Positions 1 to 8,441 of a stretch of DNA of 50,484 bases are shown here, in pieces. Every line of letters starts with the position of its first letter. Position 1 is the stretch's first letter. Source of the DNA: Chromatiales bacterium. Lineage in GTDB: Bacteria > Pseudomonadota > Gammaproteobacteria > Chromatiales > Chromatiaceae. The translations under genes and the position numbers were made by a program. A model generated the notes under the pieces. That model saw only the letters and a list, made by a program, of their open reading frames with translations, searched no databases and had not been told where the DNA came from. Location of the stretch: contig JANQEV010000068.1 of assembly GCA_028278145.1 (NCBI GenBank), positions 1-50,484 on the forward strand, written 5' to 3'.

Positions 1-135
1 GTAAATATCCTGTGCACTGTCACTGGCTGGCTCAGGAAAATTGACCCCATATTCCGCCATGGCCAGTACCGGAAACATGCTGGCCACAGCCAAGGCCAGG
101 ATTGATCCTGTTACACGCTTTACACCGCGAGGCAT
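1..135 (-). CDS. Probable cytochrome c oxidase subunit II, N-terminal fragment
   Basis: This is the first 45 codons of a minus-strand gene that runs off the left edge. The peptide has a basic start (PRGVKR), a hydrophobic core and a signal-peptidase site near VLAMA. The mature start, EYGVNFPEPASDSAQDIY, resembles the beginning of periplasmic Cu-A subunit II (CoxB) of aa3-type oxidases. CoxB carries electrons from cytochrome c to the oxidase in the inner membrane. In-frame ATGs lie at 150, 147 and 135; the one at 135 is preferred because GGGGGA sits five bases before it. No Cu-A ligands are inside the window, so the family call rests only on the signal peptide and the short mature start. Another exported protein is possible. 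Confidence 0.5.
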   Translation of the reverse strand, partial: MPRGVKRVTGSILALAVASMFPVLAMAEYGVNFPEPASDSAQDIY

Positions 136-259
136 AAAATCCCCCATCATGTATCTACATTTTGATTATTTAGAAACAGCAGATGGAGCTATTCTTATGA
201 CTTCTATTTCCATCTATTAGGACTAACTTTAGAGCAAACTTGGGCAGATACAAGTGGAT

Positions 260-273
260 ATGATAAATATCAT
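260..273 (-). promoter_or_regulatory. FNR/Anr-like box upstream of the oxidase gene
   Basis: ATGATAAATATCAT is an inverted repeat that contains the TGAT-N4-ATCA core of the FNR/Anr consensus (TTGAT-N4-ATCAA), with one mismatch in each outer base. It lies about 125 bases before the start at 135, in a non-coding stretch. Oxygen-responsive control of a terminal oxidase would make sense. The site is an inference from one short motif. Confidence 0.4.
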
Positions 274-297
274 AAAATTAGATAGGAGTGGCGGAAA

Positions 298-334
298 TAA
301 AAAAACCAGCCACCGGCTGTAGCCGGGGCTGGCT
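298..334 (-). terminator. Intrinsic terminator of the ferritin-like gene
   Basis: On the minus strand a GC-rich hairpin (AGCCAGCCCCGGCT / AGCCGGTGGCTGG, one bulge) is followed directly by a run of seven T. It lies about 40 bases after the stop at 372. Confidence 0.75.
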
Positions 335-371
335 TACTTGACACAATTTAGCTTATCAGACGTGGATAAAC

Positions 372-827
372 TCAGTTTTCCTTGATGGATTCGTCGTATT
401 GAATCTCGAAATGCAGCTTGTGCTTGGCCTCTTCATTAGCCAGCGCCAGCAGAGATTGCCGGATCGCATCATCCTCGGCTACGGATGCCATATCGGTATA
501 GAGCTGGAAGGCCTTTTTCTCCATCTTCATGGCCACTACCAGTGCATCCTCATACCCCATATCGTCGTTTGGCTCCACATCAACCACATAGTCAGACACC
601 TTTAGATCCGGCACCGAGGTGCGATGAACCAGCTTGGTTGCCCCTGCCTGTTTGATCTCCTGCAGTTTTTTCTTATGACGCAACTCTTCTGCGGCAAAAC
701 CTTCCAGGACTTCGCGCATGGATTCATGTGTCACCTGTGATGATATCTTGGTATAGAAATCAGCTGCAGCCTGCTCCTGGTCGATGGCATAGTCCAATAC
801 ATCGTCTAATGATTCCCACGCTTTCAT
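372..827 (-). CDS. Ferritin-like / rubrerythrin-family diiron protein
   Basis: This is a 151-residue four-helix diiron protein of the rubrerythrin family. Two matching helix pairs each supply a Glu and an ExxH motif: E18 with EELRH (E48, H51), and E103 with EEAKH (E133, H136). The C-terminal rubredoxin domain of classic rubrerythrin is absent, so this is an erythrin-type protein. Such proteins reduce hydrogen peroxide or handle iron in the cytoplasm. The start at 827 is chosen because GAGGT lies upstream and the family fold begins here. An in-frame ATG at 917 would add 30 residues that do not look like the family. The gene stands alone with its own terminator. The neighbouring oxidase fragment and the hemerythrin at 2529 fit an oxygen-related setting. 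Confidence 0.8.
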   Translation of the reverse strand: MKAWESLDDVLDYAIDQEQAAADFYTKISSQVTHESMREVLEGFAAEELRHKKKLQEIKQAGATKLVHRTSVPDLKVSDYVVDVEPNDDMGYEDALVVAMKMEKKAFQLYTDMASVAEDDAIRQSLLALANEEAKHKLHFEIQYDESIKEN

Positions 828-996
828 ATACTTAGTTACCTCTTGCAACATGATTATTCTAAAAACAGCACCTGGCTGGGACCCGAATATCAGGTAACTC
901 ATGCCTGGCTTTGTCATGACATGGGCTCAATATATAAGTGGAATCGATGGAAAGCAAATATGAGGCATCACTAATAATTACCAGCAACACTATTGA

Positions 997-2418
997 TTAT
1001 GGGTCATCCTCCAGCAAAATATCAAATACCTCTAGACGGTGATTGGCATGTGGTCGCTCTGGAGATGGTCCCTGTGCCATTACGCTAAGGCCACTGGTGA
1101 TACCATGCTGCCGTAACCAATCCCGGGAAAACCTGGTCCAGTCACTATATTCCCTAGCAACCAGTACTGGATATACCCCATAGGAAAACTGCAGGGCCTG
1201 ACAGGTTCCTTCACAGGTACTGAACGCAGTAATCCAGGTTGTGGTGTGAAACGAGGCCAAATTCCGGGCCATGGCTCCACTCCTGGTTGGGACGATTACC
1301 GCAGCCGGATGCAGGCTCTTGACCATCTGCTGCAGATTATGGGCAATGGTATTCTCCACCTGCACAGATTTACCCAGGCGTTGGTCAGTCCTGCTTTTAA
1401 TAGTCGGCTCAGTCTCAGCAGCGATACTGGCCAACATGGATACCGATTCCAGCGGAAATTTCCCGATAGCTGACTCTGCTGACAGCATCACGGCATCGGT
1501 ACCATCCAGGATGGCGTTGGCTACATCAGTGGCTTCCGCCCGGGTGGGACGGGGTGACTCGGTCATAGATTCCAGCATCTGGGTGGCAGTAATCACCGGC
1601 TTACACATCCTGTTGGCCAGAGATATCAACTCCTTCTGCACTACTGCCATACGGGCAATGGGTATCTCAACACCCAGATCTCCACGGGCCAACATAACTC
1701 CATCAGCCGCTTCCAGTATCTCCTCAAGATTATTCAGCGCAATGGAGCGCTCTATCTTGGCGATGATAAATGGTGCATAACCCAGCTCATCTGCCCGATT
1801 TCGCAGTGTGATGACATCATCTGCCGTAGCCACAAAGGATTGGCTTACGGCATCCACTCCCTGACTCAGCGCAAACTCCAGACACTCATTGTCATATTCG
1901 GTAAAGGCAGATACGCCGAGATCGATACCTGGCAGATTTAGACCTTTGCGCGAGCGCAGCTCACCACTGGATAACACCACGCATACCACATCCTCACCTG
2001 CTACTTCTGACACCTGCAACGGGATCAACCCATCATTCAGAAACAGACGATCGCCAATCTTAACCAGCTGTGCCAAATCCTTGATGGTTACCGAGGCTCT
2101 GGTTCTGTCCCCCACAATATCATCTGGCATCAAGGTAAAGCTGTCGCCTGCATGTAACTGAATCGGCTCCTGCTCCAAAACACCTATGCGCATCTTGGGT
2201 CCAGACAGATCGGCCATTATGGCAAGACGATGTCCAGTCTTTGCCGCTGCTGCCCGTAAAGCTTTTATATTCTGTTCGTGAATTTCCAACTCACCATGCG
2301 AGAAATTCAAGCGGGCTACATTCATCCCGGCGTGCAGCATTTTTTCCAGTACCTGCTGGGAATTTGATACCGGCCCTATAGTGCAGACAATTTTGGTCTT
2401 ATGGGGAAATTGATACAC
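997..2418 (-). CDS. pyk: Pyruvate kinase
   Basis: Converts phosphoenolpyruvate and ADP to pyruvate and ATP in the cytoplasm. The 473 residues match the usual bacterial length. Visible family blocks: KIVCTIGP near the N-terminus, MNVARLNFSHG (substrate binding), the catalytic-lysine segment IIAKIERS, MLARGDLGVEIP (metal-binding Glu/Asp) and KPVITATQMLESM followed by PRPTRAEATDVANAILDG. The C-terminal third is the allosteric domain, with VPTRSGAMARNLA. The start is GTG at 2418, the only fitting start before KTKIVCTIGP; AAAGG lies upstream. A nearby ATG is out of frame. The window also encodes pyruvate phosphate dikinase at 21572, which can run the same step in reverse. Confidence 0.97.
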   Translation of the reverse strand: MYQFPHKTKIVCTIGPVSNSQQVLEKMLHAGMNVARLNFSHGELEIHEQNIKALRAAAAKTGHRLAIMADLSGPKMRIGVLEQEPIQLHAGDSFTLMPDDIVGDRTRASVTIKDLAQLVKIGDRLFLNDGLIPLQVSEVAGEDVVCVVLSSGELRSRKGLNLPGIDLGVSAFTEYDNECLEFALSQGVDAVSQSFVATADDVITLRNRADELGYAPFIIAKIERSIALNNLEEILEAADGVMLARGDLGVEIPIARMAVVQKELISLANRMCKPVITATQMLESMTESPRPTRAEATDVANAILDGTDAVMLSAESAIGKFPLESVSMLASIAAETEPTIKSRTDQRLGKSVQVENTIAHNLQQMVKSLHPAAVIVPTRSGAMARNLASFHTTTWITAFSTCEGTCQALQFSYGVYPVLVAREYSDWTRFSRDWLRQHGITSGLSVMAQGPSPERPHANHRLEVFDILLEDDP

Positions 2419-2528
2419 GTGTCATGCCTTTAATAAAACGAACTGTCAGTGCGTTATTTAGTGCAGTACGAGGATATATTAACCAGGAGTTATGACACTT
2501 TAATGATTCTGGATGACCGAATTATTTC

Positions 2529-2954
2529 TCAGATGAAGTCCATGGAATACTTATCAAAGTAAGGCTTCATCAACATGTCATCCTTGAGTACATGGTCCAA
2601 CAGCCAGTTGCGAAGCAGTTCTGTTATATCTGGAATGATATCCTGCATATCTGGTTTATCCTTAATTGTAATGATCTTTTCCCTGATCTCTGCCAGTTGA
2701 GAAATCAGCAACTCATGGGCTGACCTCTGATCTGGATATTTCGGATAGCTGATCTTGAGCATCAACTTCTCCTCCCGCTCAAAATGATCCTTGGTATAGT
2801 AATCGAGCTGGTCAAGCGCAGTTTCCAGAATATCCTTATCCCCACAGCTGCTCAGGGAGAACTCAATGGTGTTGATAAGACAGAAAAGATAACGGTGGTC
2901 CTGATCGATTCGACCATTGCCAACGCTCATTTCATCGCGCCACATTATCGGCAT
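2529..2954 (-). CDS. Bacteriohemerythrin
   Basis: Small (141 residues) single-domain hemerythrin, a non-heme diiron oxygen carrier or sensor. Ligand motifs can be read in order: H20 in RIDQDH, HFERE (H57, E61), H80 and HVLKDD (H121, D126). The usual HxxxH pair between helices is here QRSAH, so the first of its two histidines appears to be Gln76. The site may therefore lack one of the five canonical histidines. A strong GAGGAG ribosome site lies five bases before the ATG. It is monocistronic, between pyk and the divergent deaD. A role in oxygen storage, delivery or sensing is known for the family; which one applies is not visible. Confidence 0.85.
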   Translation of the reverse strand: MPIMWRDEMSVGNGRIDQDHRYLFCLINTIEFSLSSCGDKDILETALDQLDYYTKDHFEREEKLMLKISYPKYPDQRSAHELLISQLAEIREKIITIKDKPDMQDIIPDITELLRNWLLDHVLKDDMLMKPYFDKYSMDFI

Positions 2955-3208
2955 ATTATCTCCTCATAATTATTCTTAGGTTTTCCTATAAGCATAGTGG
3001 GTTGCAGGTAACCCGCAAGATTTAGCATCATAATGCAGATAGAACCCATCTGAGTTATGGGGATTTTTCTTCTGCCTGACCACATATATCTACAATTTAA
3101 ATTATTATTAGGTAATAGTCGGTGGACAGTGTAGAATCACGCAGCTTCATACCTCCGCCAGCCCGTCTGAGCCAGTGAATATCAGACAACATCGTTACAG
3201 GCCGTTTA

Positions 3209-5035
3209 ATGTCCAGCACATCCAGTACCACCTTTGCCCAACTTGGGCTAGCCACCCCTATTCTGCAAGCCGTGGAAGAAGTAGGTTACGAAACACCTTC
3301 TCCTATTCAACTACAGAGTATTCCTCCACTGCTATCTGGAAATGATCTTCTGGGACAGGCCCAAACCGGCACCGGTAAGACTGCAGCCTTTGCCCTGCCC
3401 CTGCTCAGCCGTCTGGATGTAAAGATACAGCAGCCACAGATACTGGTGCTGACCCCAACCCGCGAACTGGCCATTCAGGTTGCCGAGGCCATGCAGACCT
3501 ACTCCCGGCATATCCGCGGTTTTCATGTACTACCAGTATATGGCGGCCAGCCCATGGGCATTCAGCTACGTCAGCTTCGACGTGGGGCACATGTTGTGGT
3601 AGGCACACCCGGACGCGTGATGGACCATATCCGGCGCAAAACCCTGGTTCTGGATCATCTCTCCAGCATCGTGCTGGATGAAGCGGATGAGATGCTGAAC
3701 ATGGGATTTATTGAAGATATCGAATGGATCCTGGAACACACCCCGGAACAACGCCAGACCGCACTGTTCTCGGCCACCATGCCAACTCAGATCAAACGTG
3801 TTGCAAAGCGCTACCTGAAGGATCCGGTAGAGATCCAGATAAAATCCAAGACCAGTACCGTAGACACAATCACCCAGCGCTACTGGCAGGTCACCGGTCT
3901 ACACAAACTGGACGCACTAACCAGAATGTTGGAAGTGGAGACATTTGACGCCATGCTGGTGTTTGTTCGCACCAAGACCGCCACCGTGGAACTGGCAGAA
4001 AAGCTGCAGGCACGCGGCTACTCATGTGCTGCCCTGAATGGAGACATGAACCAGGCAACGCGTGAAGCCACGGTTGATCGCTTGAAGAGAGGACGCCTGG
4101 ACATCATTGTGGCCACCGATGTAGCTGCACGCGGCCTGGATGTGGAACGCATCAGCCATGTGATCAACTATGACATCCCCAGCGATACCGAGGCCTATGT
4201 GCACCGCATCGGACGCACCGGTCGTGCCGGGCGCAAGGGAGATGCCATCCTGTTCGTAGCACCGCGGGAAAAGAGGATGCTGTACGCTATCGAGCGGGCC
4301 ACCAGGCAGAAGATCACCCAGATGCAGCTCCCAAGCCACAAGGAGGTCACTGGCCGCCGCGTGGAGCGATTCCAGCAAACCATTACTGACGCCATCAGCT
4401 CACAGGACCTCGGCTTCTTTGAAGAGCTGATTGCCGACTACCAGGAGAAACACAACATAGAACTGCACCAGATCGCTGCCGCCCTGGCCTATCTCAGCCA
4501 GCTTGATAGACCACTACAGGTTAAAGAACACAAAAAACCTGCTAAAGAGATCAGCGACAGACCTGCTCGTCAGGAAAGGAAACACCAGGATAAGCCACAG
4601 AAAAACCGGTCGTTCAATGAAGATCGTCCCAGACGCGACAGGAAACCACGCCCTGAAGCACAACCGGAAGAAGGCATGGTGCGCTATCGAATCGAGGTAG
4701 GCAAAAACCACGAGGTAGAACCAAAAAATATCGTAGGTGCCATAGCCAACGAAGCCGGCCTGGATAGCCAGTTTATCGGCCGCATAAGAAGTTATGACAC
4801 CCATAGCACCGTAGACCTGCCTGAGGGGATGCCCAAGGATGTGTTCAAGCATCTGAAACGGGTATGGGTATGTGGACGTCAGCTCAACATCACGGTGGAA
4901 GGTGATACAGCAGAAACAGACAGCAAGAGCAGCAAAAAGCCGCGTCTTAAAGGAACGCTCAAGGCCAAGGACAAAAAAAAGACCGGGAAACGCAAGCCCA
5001 AGAATAAAAAGAAACGGCATACACCAGATTCATAG
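3209..5035 (+). CDS. deaD: DEAD-box ATP-dependent RNA helicase DeaD/CsdA
   Basis: Cytoplasmic RNA helicase acting in ribosome assembly and mRNA unwinding, often important in the cold. It has 608 residues. Helicase motifs appear in order: Q-motif region GYETPSPIQ, AQTGTGKT (Walker A), PTRELAIQ, TPGRVMD, DEAD (Walker B), SATMP, then domain 2 with VATDVAARGLDV and HRIGRTGRAG. A DbpA-type RNA-binding domain follows around residues 485-565 (RYRIEVGKNHEVEPKNI to VCGRQLNITVEG). The tail is highly basic and lysine-rich. A basic linker near residue 450-485 separates core and RNA-binding domain. It is transcribed alone, divergently from the hemerythrin gene, and ends in a hairpin that overlaps its stop codon. 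Confidence 0.96.
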   Translation: MSSTSSTTFAQLGLATPILQAVEEVGYETPSPIQLQSIPPLLSGNDLLGQAQTGTGKTAAFALPLLSRLDVKIQQPQILVLTPTRELAIQVAEAMQTYSRHIRGFHVLPVYGGQPMGIQLRQLRRGAHVVVGTPGRVMDHIRRKTLVLDHLSSIVLDEADEMLNMGFIEDIEWILEHTPEQRQTALFSATMPTQIKRVAKRYLKDPVEIQIKSKTSTVDTITQRYWQVTGLHKLDALTRMLEVETFDAMLVFVRTKTATVELAEKLQARGYSCAALNGDMNQATREATVDRLKRGRLDIIVATDVAARGLDVERISHVINYDIPSDTEAYVHRIGRTGRAGRKGDAILFVAPREKRMLYAIERATRQKITQMQLPSHKEVTGRRVERFQQTITDAISSQDLGFFEELIADYQEKHNIELHQIAAALAYLSQLDRPLQVKEHKKPAKEISDRPARQERKHQDKPQKNRSFNEDRPRRDRKPRPEAQPEEGMVRYRIEVGKNHEVEPKNIVGAIANEAGLDSQFIGRIRSYDTHSTVDLPEGMPKDVFKHLKRVWVCGRQLNITVEGDTAETDSKSSKKPRLKGTLKAKDKKKTGKRKPKNKKKRHTPDS

Positions 5036-5053
5036 GCGCTGATGAATCTGGTG
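5022..5053 (+). terminator. Hairpin at the end of deaD
   Basis: A perfect 12-bp stem (CACCAGATTCAT / ATGAATCTGGTG) encloses an 8-base loop and includes the stop codon at 5033-5035. Only a weak T-rich stretch (CTATTCT) follows, so it is a probable rather than a textbook intrinsic terminator. Confidence 0.6.
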
Positions 5054-5183
5054 CTATTCTAATCGCACACACCCAGGACTCTGAGAAGTCCATCTCATGT
5101 TGGCAACAAACTGCTGATACCTCTTTGCCATACCCACAAAATTGCTATACTCTTCCCACACTATAATTATTATTAATAATTAA

Positions 5184-5201
5184 TATGAGAATAATCTCAT
5201 A
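5184..5201 (+). promoter_or_regulatory. Inverted repeat upstream of the GGDEF-EAL gene
   Basis: TATGAG-AATAAT-CTCATA is a perfect 6+6 inverted repeat in AT-rich intergenic DNA, about 130 bases before the start at 5328. A second pair, AGGTATC (5270-5276) and GATACCT (5292-5298), lies nearer the gene and could form a leader hairpin. These may be an operator and a leader structure; no regulator is identified. Confidence 0.35.
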
Positions 5202-5327
5202 GACTAAAGGAGAGATGAGGACGATTAATAGTGTAGGGAGTTAAACACACCGACACTTTGGTCAACTTTAGGTATCGCCAAATAAACAAGGGATACCTGA
5301 AACCTATATCGTCTTCAAAAGCCATTT

Positions 5328-7439
5328 ATGCAGGATAGCTATGATGGTGGCGTTTTATCTATAAAACGTAACTTGTCGGTTGATGGATCCTTAAAGAGAT
5401 CCCATTTATTACCTTGGGTGATAGTACTGGGGGTAGTCTGGTGCCTGGCATTTATGGTGTCCATGTACTGGAATGTCCGCCACAACCAAGACATGGTAAT
5501 GGATCAGGTGCTATCCCAGGCACAAGCCGCCATCGATAAAGATATGACCTACCGCCATCTGGTTTCAAGCGTCGGTGGTGTCTACATCCCCACTGATAAG
5601 GGTATTGAACCCAATCCTTATCTATCCCATATTCCCCATCGTGATGTAACCACTGAAAGCGGTCGTAAGCTAAGTCTGGTTAACTCCTCCTATTTCACCC
5701 GCCTGGTTCATGACCAGGAAGCAACAGTTTCCCCTAACGGTATACGTGGCCATGTAACCAGTCTGAAACCATTACGTCCCCAAAACACTCCGGATGAATG
5801 GGAAAAGCAGGCCTTGCTGGCATTCGAAAAGGGTGCAGCGCAACAGACAGGAATCACAAAAGATAACAATGGTGAGGAGCACTTCCGGTTAATGCAGCCA
5901 CGCATGGCCAAGGCATCATGTATGGAGTGTCATGGTCATCAGGCATATAAGCTGGGTGATGTGATGGGTGGTATCAGTGTTTCTGTACCAATGGGACCCT
6001 TGTTGGCAGAGTCAGAAAAACAGGTTTTCCGACTTAGCTTATGGCATATGCTGTTTTGGCTTTGTGGAACACTAGGGCTGATTCAGGGATATAACCTGCT
6101 GTTGCGGCAAGAACACCAGATGCGATTCTCTGCACTGCACGATGTCTTGACCGGGCTTCCAAACCGTGCTCTGTTCCTGGATCGATTAAGCCAGCGCCTG
6201 GAAACGGCAAAACGTCATGACTATACCGGTGCGGTACTGTTCTTTGATCTGGATCGCTTTAAAACCATCAATGACTCGTTAGGACACAGTGTTGGGGATC
6301 AACTGCTGTGTCAGGTAGGTCAGCGTCTAAAAGGTCTGTTACGTAGTGAGGATACAGTAGCCCGTCTGGGTGGAGATGAGTTCGTAATCTTACTGGCAGA
6401 TCTTAATAGCGATGCCGAAACTGTGGTTACAGAAGTTCAGATAGTGGTGGAAAAGATATTGGAAGCACTGGCTCAGCCATACACAATAGGAACGCGGGAA
6501 CTATATACGCCTACCAGTATCGGGGTCTCCCTTTTCTCCAACGAATCCATAGATTCCAATGAGGTGCTGCAGCAGGCCGATGCCGCCATGTACCGCGCCA
6601 AGGAGGCCGGGGGCAACTGTTCTCAATTCTTTCTACCCAGCATGCAGCATGTGGCAGAGGAGCGGCTGGAAGTAGAACACGCACTACGCCACGCATTGGC
6701 AAACCATGAGTTTCTGCTCTATTACCAACCGGTTATCGATATAAACAGCCCTGGCCGCATTGTAGGTGCCGAAGCACTGGTACGCTGGCAGCATCCGGAA
6801 CAGGGAATTGTACCTCCAGGTGAGTTCATATGTGCCGCCGAAGAGACTGGTCTGATACTGGATCTCGGTGACTGGGTACTGTATGAAGCATGTAACCAGA
6901 TGCAGAAATGGAACACCAGGAATCCAGATCTGGATTACGGACGCATATCAGTCAATATCAGTCCACGCCAGTTCCAGCAGGCCAACTTTGTTCCCAAGTT
7001 GATCAATACCATACAGGTTGCTGAGATTGATCCCGCCAGACTTTATCTGGAACTGACAGAAAATCTGCTGGTAAGAGACATTGATGATGTAGCAGAGAAA
7101 ATGCAGGAGCTGAAGGCACATGGTCTACAGTTTTCCATTGATGATTTTGGGACCGGTTACTCCTCCCTTGCCTACCTGAAACAGTTACCTGTAGATACGG
7201 TAAAGATCGACCAATCCTTTGTGCGTGACATTACCACCGACCCGAACGACGCCGCCATTGTAGAGTCAATCCTGGCTATGAGCTCACGCATGGAATTCCG
7301 TGTTGTAGCAGAAGGTGTGGAGACTAAAGAGCAACTGGAGTTCCTTACGACCCGCGATTGTAATCTCTATCAGGGATATCTCTATAGCGAACCGGTTCCG
7401 GCAGAAGAGTTTGAGTCACTCCTGCGCATGAACACATAG
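5328..7439 (+). CDS. Membrane GGDEF-EAL cyclic di-GMP enzyme with c-heme sensor domain
   Basis: This 703-residue inner-membrane protein can make and break cyclic di-GMP. Domain order: membrane segment at 28-47; periplasmic domain 48-236 ending in CMECH (198-202), a c-type heme site typical of DUF3365/Tll0287-like sensors; second membrane segment 237-258; GGDEF domain with intact RLGGDEF (348-352); EAL domain. The EAL block retains EALVRW, LELTENLL, DDFGTGYSS, KIDQSFV and VVAEGVET, so both catalytic sites look intact. Heme attachment implies redox or gas (for example NO or O2) input from the periplasm; that is inference from the family. It stands alone and runs toward the minus-strand gene ending at 7445. 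Which activity dominates cannot be told from sequence. Confidence 0.92.
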   Translation: MQDSYDGGVLSIKRNLSVDGSLKRSHLLPWVIVLGVVWCLAFMVSMYWNVRHNQDMVMDQVLSQAQAAIDKDMTYRHLVSSVGGVYIPTDKGIEPNPYLSHIPHRDVTTESGRKLSLVNSSYFTRLVHDQEATVSPNGIRGHVTSLKPLRPQNTPDEWEKQALLAFEKGAAQQTGITKDNNGEEHFRLMQPRMAKASCMECHGHQAYKLGDVMGGISVSVPMGPLLAESEKQVFRLSLWHMLFWLCGTLGLIQGYNLLLRQEHQMRFSALHDVLTGLPNRALFLDRLSQRLETAKRHDYTGAVLFFDLDRFKTINDSLGHSVGDQLLCQVGQRLKGLLRSEDTVARLGGDEFVILLADLNSDAETVVTEVQIVVEKILEALAQPYTIGTRELYTPTSIGVSLFSNESIDSNEVLQQADAAMYRAKEAGGNCSQFFLPSMQHVAEERLEVEHALRHALANHEFLLYYQPVIDINSPGRIVGAEALVRWQHPEQGIVPPGEFICAAEETGLILDLGDWVLYEACNQMQKWNTRNPDLDYGRISVNISPRQFQQANFVPKLINTIQVAEIDPARLYLELTENLLVRDIDDVAEKMQELKAHGLQFSIDDFGTGYSSLAYLKQLPVDTVKIDQSFVRDITTDPNDAAIVESILAMSSRMEFRVVAEGVETKEQLEFLTTRDCNLYQGYLYSEPVPAEEFESLLRMNT

Positions 7440-7444
7440 GTCGA

Positions 7445-7960
7445 CTAATCAGGCAAATATAGTGGTGCTTGATATCCATCTGGTATCGACACATACAGCC
7501 CATCCCTAATCACCACCTCTACTGTCTGGCCATATCCAACAGCAAGATTTTGATTGGTGCCACCAGTATAATCACCCGGAAATGCTGTGAAATTTGAAGA
7601 GCCTTCAGTTACGTGGGGCCTACCTGTATCAACCAAAACAGAGACACGATATATCCCTTTCGGTACATCTTTAAACTCAAAAGGAATATTGTGATCTTGC
7701 AATGAGTTTATGTGGGCCTCTACTACCTTACGAACAGGTGCCTCCCATGGCATGACCTCTTTGCTGCTGTTTGGAGTGTAATCCTTTAAATAGATATAGA
7801 CCTTAGCTTCCTTCGCCACAGTCGCCAGTTTTATTTTGTTAGGAATCTGTACAACCCCGGTAATATGTCCACTTACGTCTGATTTGGAACAGGATGTTAC
7901 TGCAATAAAAATAAAGCCAACTAACACAAATTGTATAAAAAGCAACAGATTCGCTTTCAT
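7445..7960 (-). CDS. Putative lipoprotein of unknown function
   Basis: 171 residues beginning with a long hydrophobic segment (residues 4-21) and a lipobox, AVTSC, so Cys24 should be lipidated. The rest is soluble and rich in beta-type sequence. The stretch VPKGIYRVSVLVDTGRP resembles the carboxypeptidase-regulatory or transthyretin-like beta-sandwich folds of periplasmic proteins, but I do not recognise the family. It ends five bases from the stop of the convergent GGDEF-EAL gene. It lies downstream of the cassette array on the same strand, but no attC site follows it, so it is not counted as a cassette. Confidence 0.7.
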   Translation of the reverse strand: MKANLLLFIQFVLVGFIFIAVTSCSKSDVSGHITGVVQIPNKIKLATVAKEAKVYIYLKDYTPNSSKEVMPWEAPVRKVVEAHINSLQDHNIPFEFKDVPKGIYRVSVLVDTGRPHVTEGSSNFTAFPGDYTGGTNQNLAVGYGQTVEVVIRDGLYVSIPDGYQAPLYLPD

Positions 7961-8021
7961 GTATACCCCATCACTGCATTAGCTGCCACAACACTTAATG
8001 TTATAGTCCCACAGAAAGCTT

Positions 8022-8318
8022 TCATCGGGTAAAATCATCTATTTCATTATAAATGTTGACTGAAATACGGCGTCCTAACCTTTGCATTGCCTCCATTTCC
8101 TCCGGGTTTGCTCTCCCCCAAAATGCCTTCCATGATTCAATAGAGTCCCATTTTGCGATCGTCAATATTTCAGTTTTATTATCCGCTTCTCGTAGCATAA
8201 AACTACCCAAAGCCCCAGGCACGGTATCGTGAATCTTATTCGTTGCAAGACTCCAGGCCTCCTGGAATTCTTCAAAATTCTCTGACTCAACCTGCCAGCG
8301 ATAAACTATTCGTATCAC
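8022..8318 (-). CDS. Antibiotic biosynthesis monooxygenase (ABM) domain protein
   Basis: A 98-residue protein made of one ABM-type ferredoxin-like fold: MIRIVYRWQV opening strand, the FQEAWSLATNKI helix, then ILTIAKWDSIESWKAFW, the typical W-x-S-x-E-A/S-W pattern of the family. Members range from quinol monooxygenases to heme-degrading enzymes, and many have no known substrate. Start is GTG at 8318 with GAGG about eight bases upstream. It lies just beyond the degenerate end of the cassette array, in the same orientation. It may be a former cassette that lost its attC, but nothing recognisable as attC follows its stop. Confidence 0.75.
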   Translation of the reverse strand: MIRIVYRWQVESENFEEFQEAWSLATNKIHDTVPGALGSFMLREADNKTEILTIAKWDSIESWKAFWGRANPEEMEAMQRLGRRISVNIYNEIDDFTR

Positions 8319-8371
8319 GACCTACCTCACTTGCACATGACGCTTGAGCTAACAGTCAACAAAAGTGCTGT

Positions 8372-8438
8372 AGGTTCAAAAGCCAGACGTCCCGCGCAGG
8401 GCCGAAGGCCCGGAGTAGACTTGGCCGACTTGTTAAAT
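8372..8438 (-). repeat. attC site 3 (partly degenerate)
   Basis: Read on the minus strand it begins ATTTAAC-AAGTC-GGCCAAGTC, the same R''-spacer-L'' pattern and the same AAGTC spacer as the two better sites. A GGGCC-TTC-GGCCC inner stem follows, then GACGTCTGGC, which pairs with L'' apart from unpaired bases. The closing R' core should read GTTRRRY but is GAACCTA. The site starts four bases after the stop of the hydrolase gene, as expected for a cassette. It probably marks the decayed end of the array. Confidence 0.65.
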
Positions 8439-8441
8439 GGA

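Noticed and set aside
372-917. Longer ferritin-like protein starting at 917
   Set aside because: The 30 extra residues do not fit the family and the start at 827 has the better ribosome site.
5125-5151. TTGCCA...TATACT as a sigma-70 promoter for the GGDEF-EAL gene
   Set aside because: Spacing is only 15 bases and the elements are weak.
7961-8021. CTATAAC-like core after the ABM gene, as a possible fourth attC
   Set aside because: No paired arms or stem; the ABM and lipoprotein genes therefore are not counted as cassettes.
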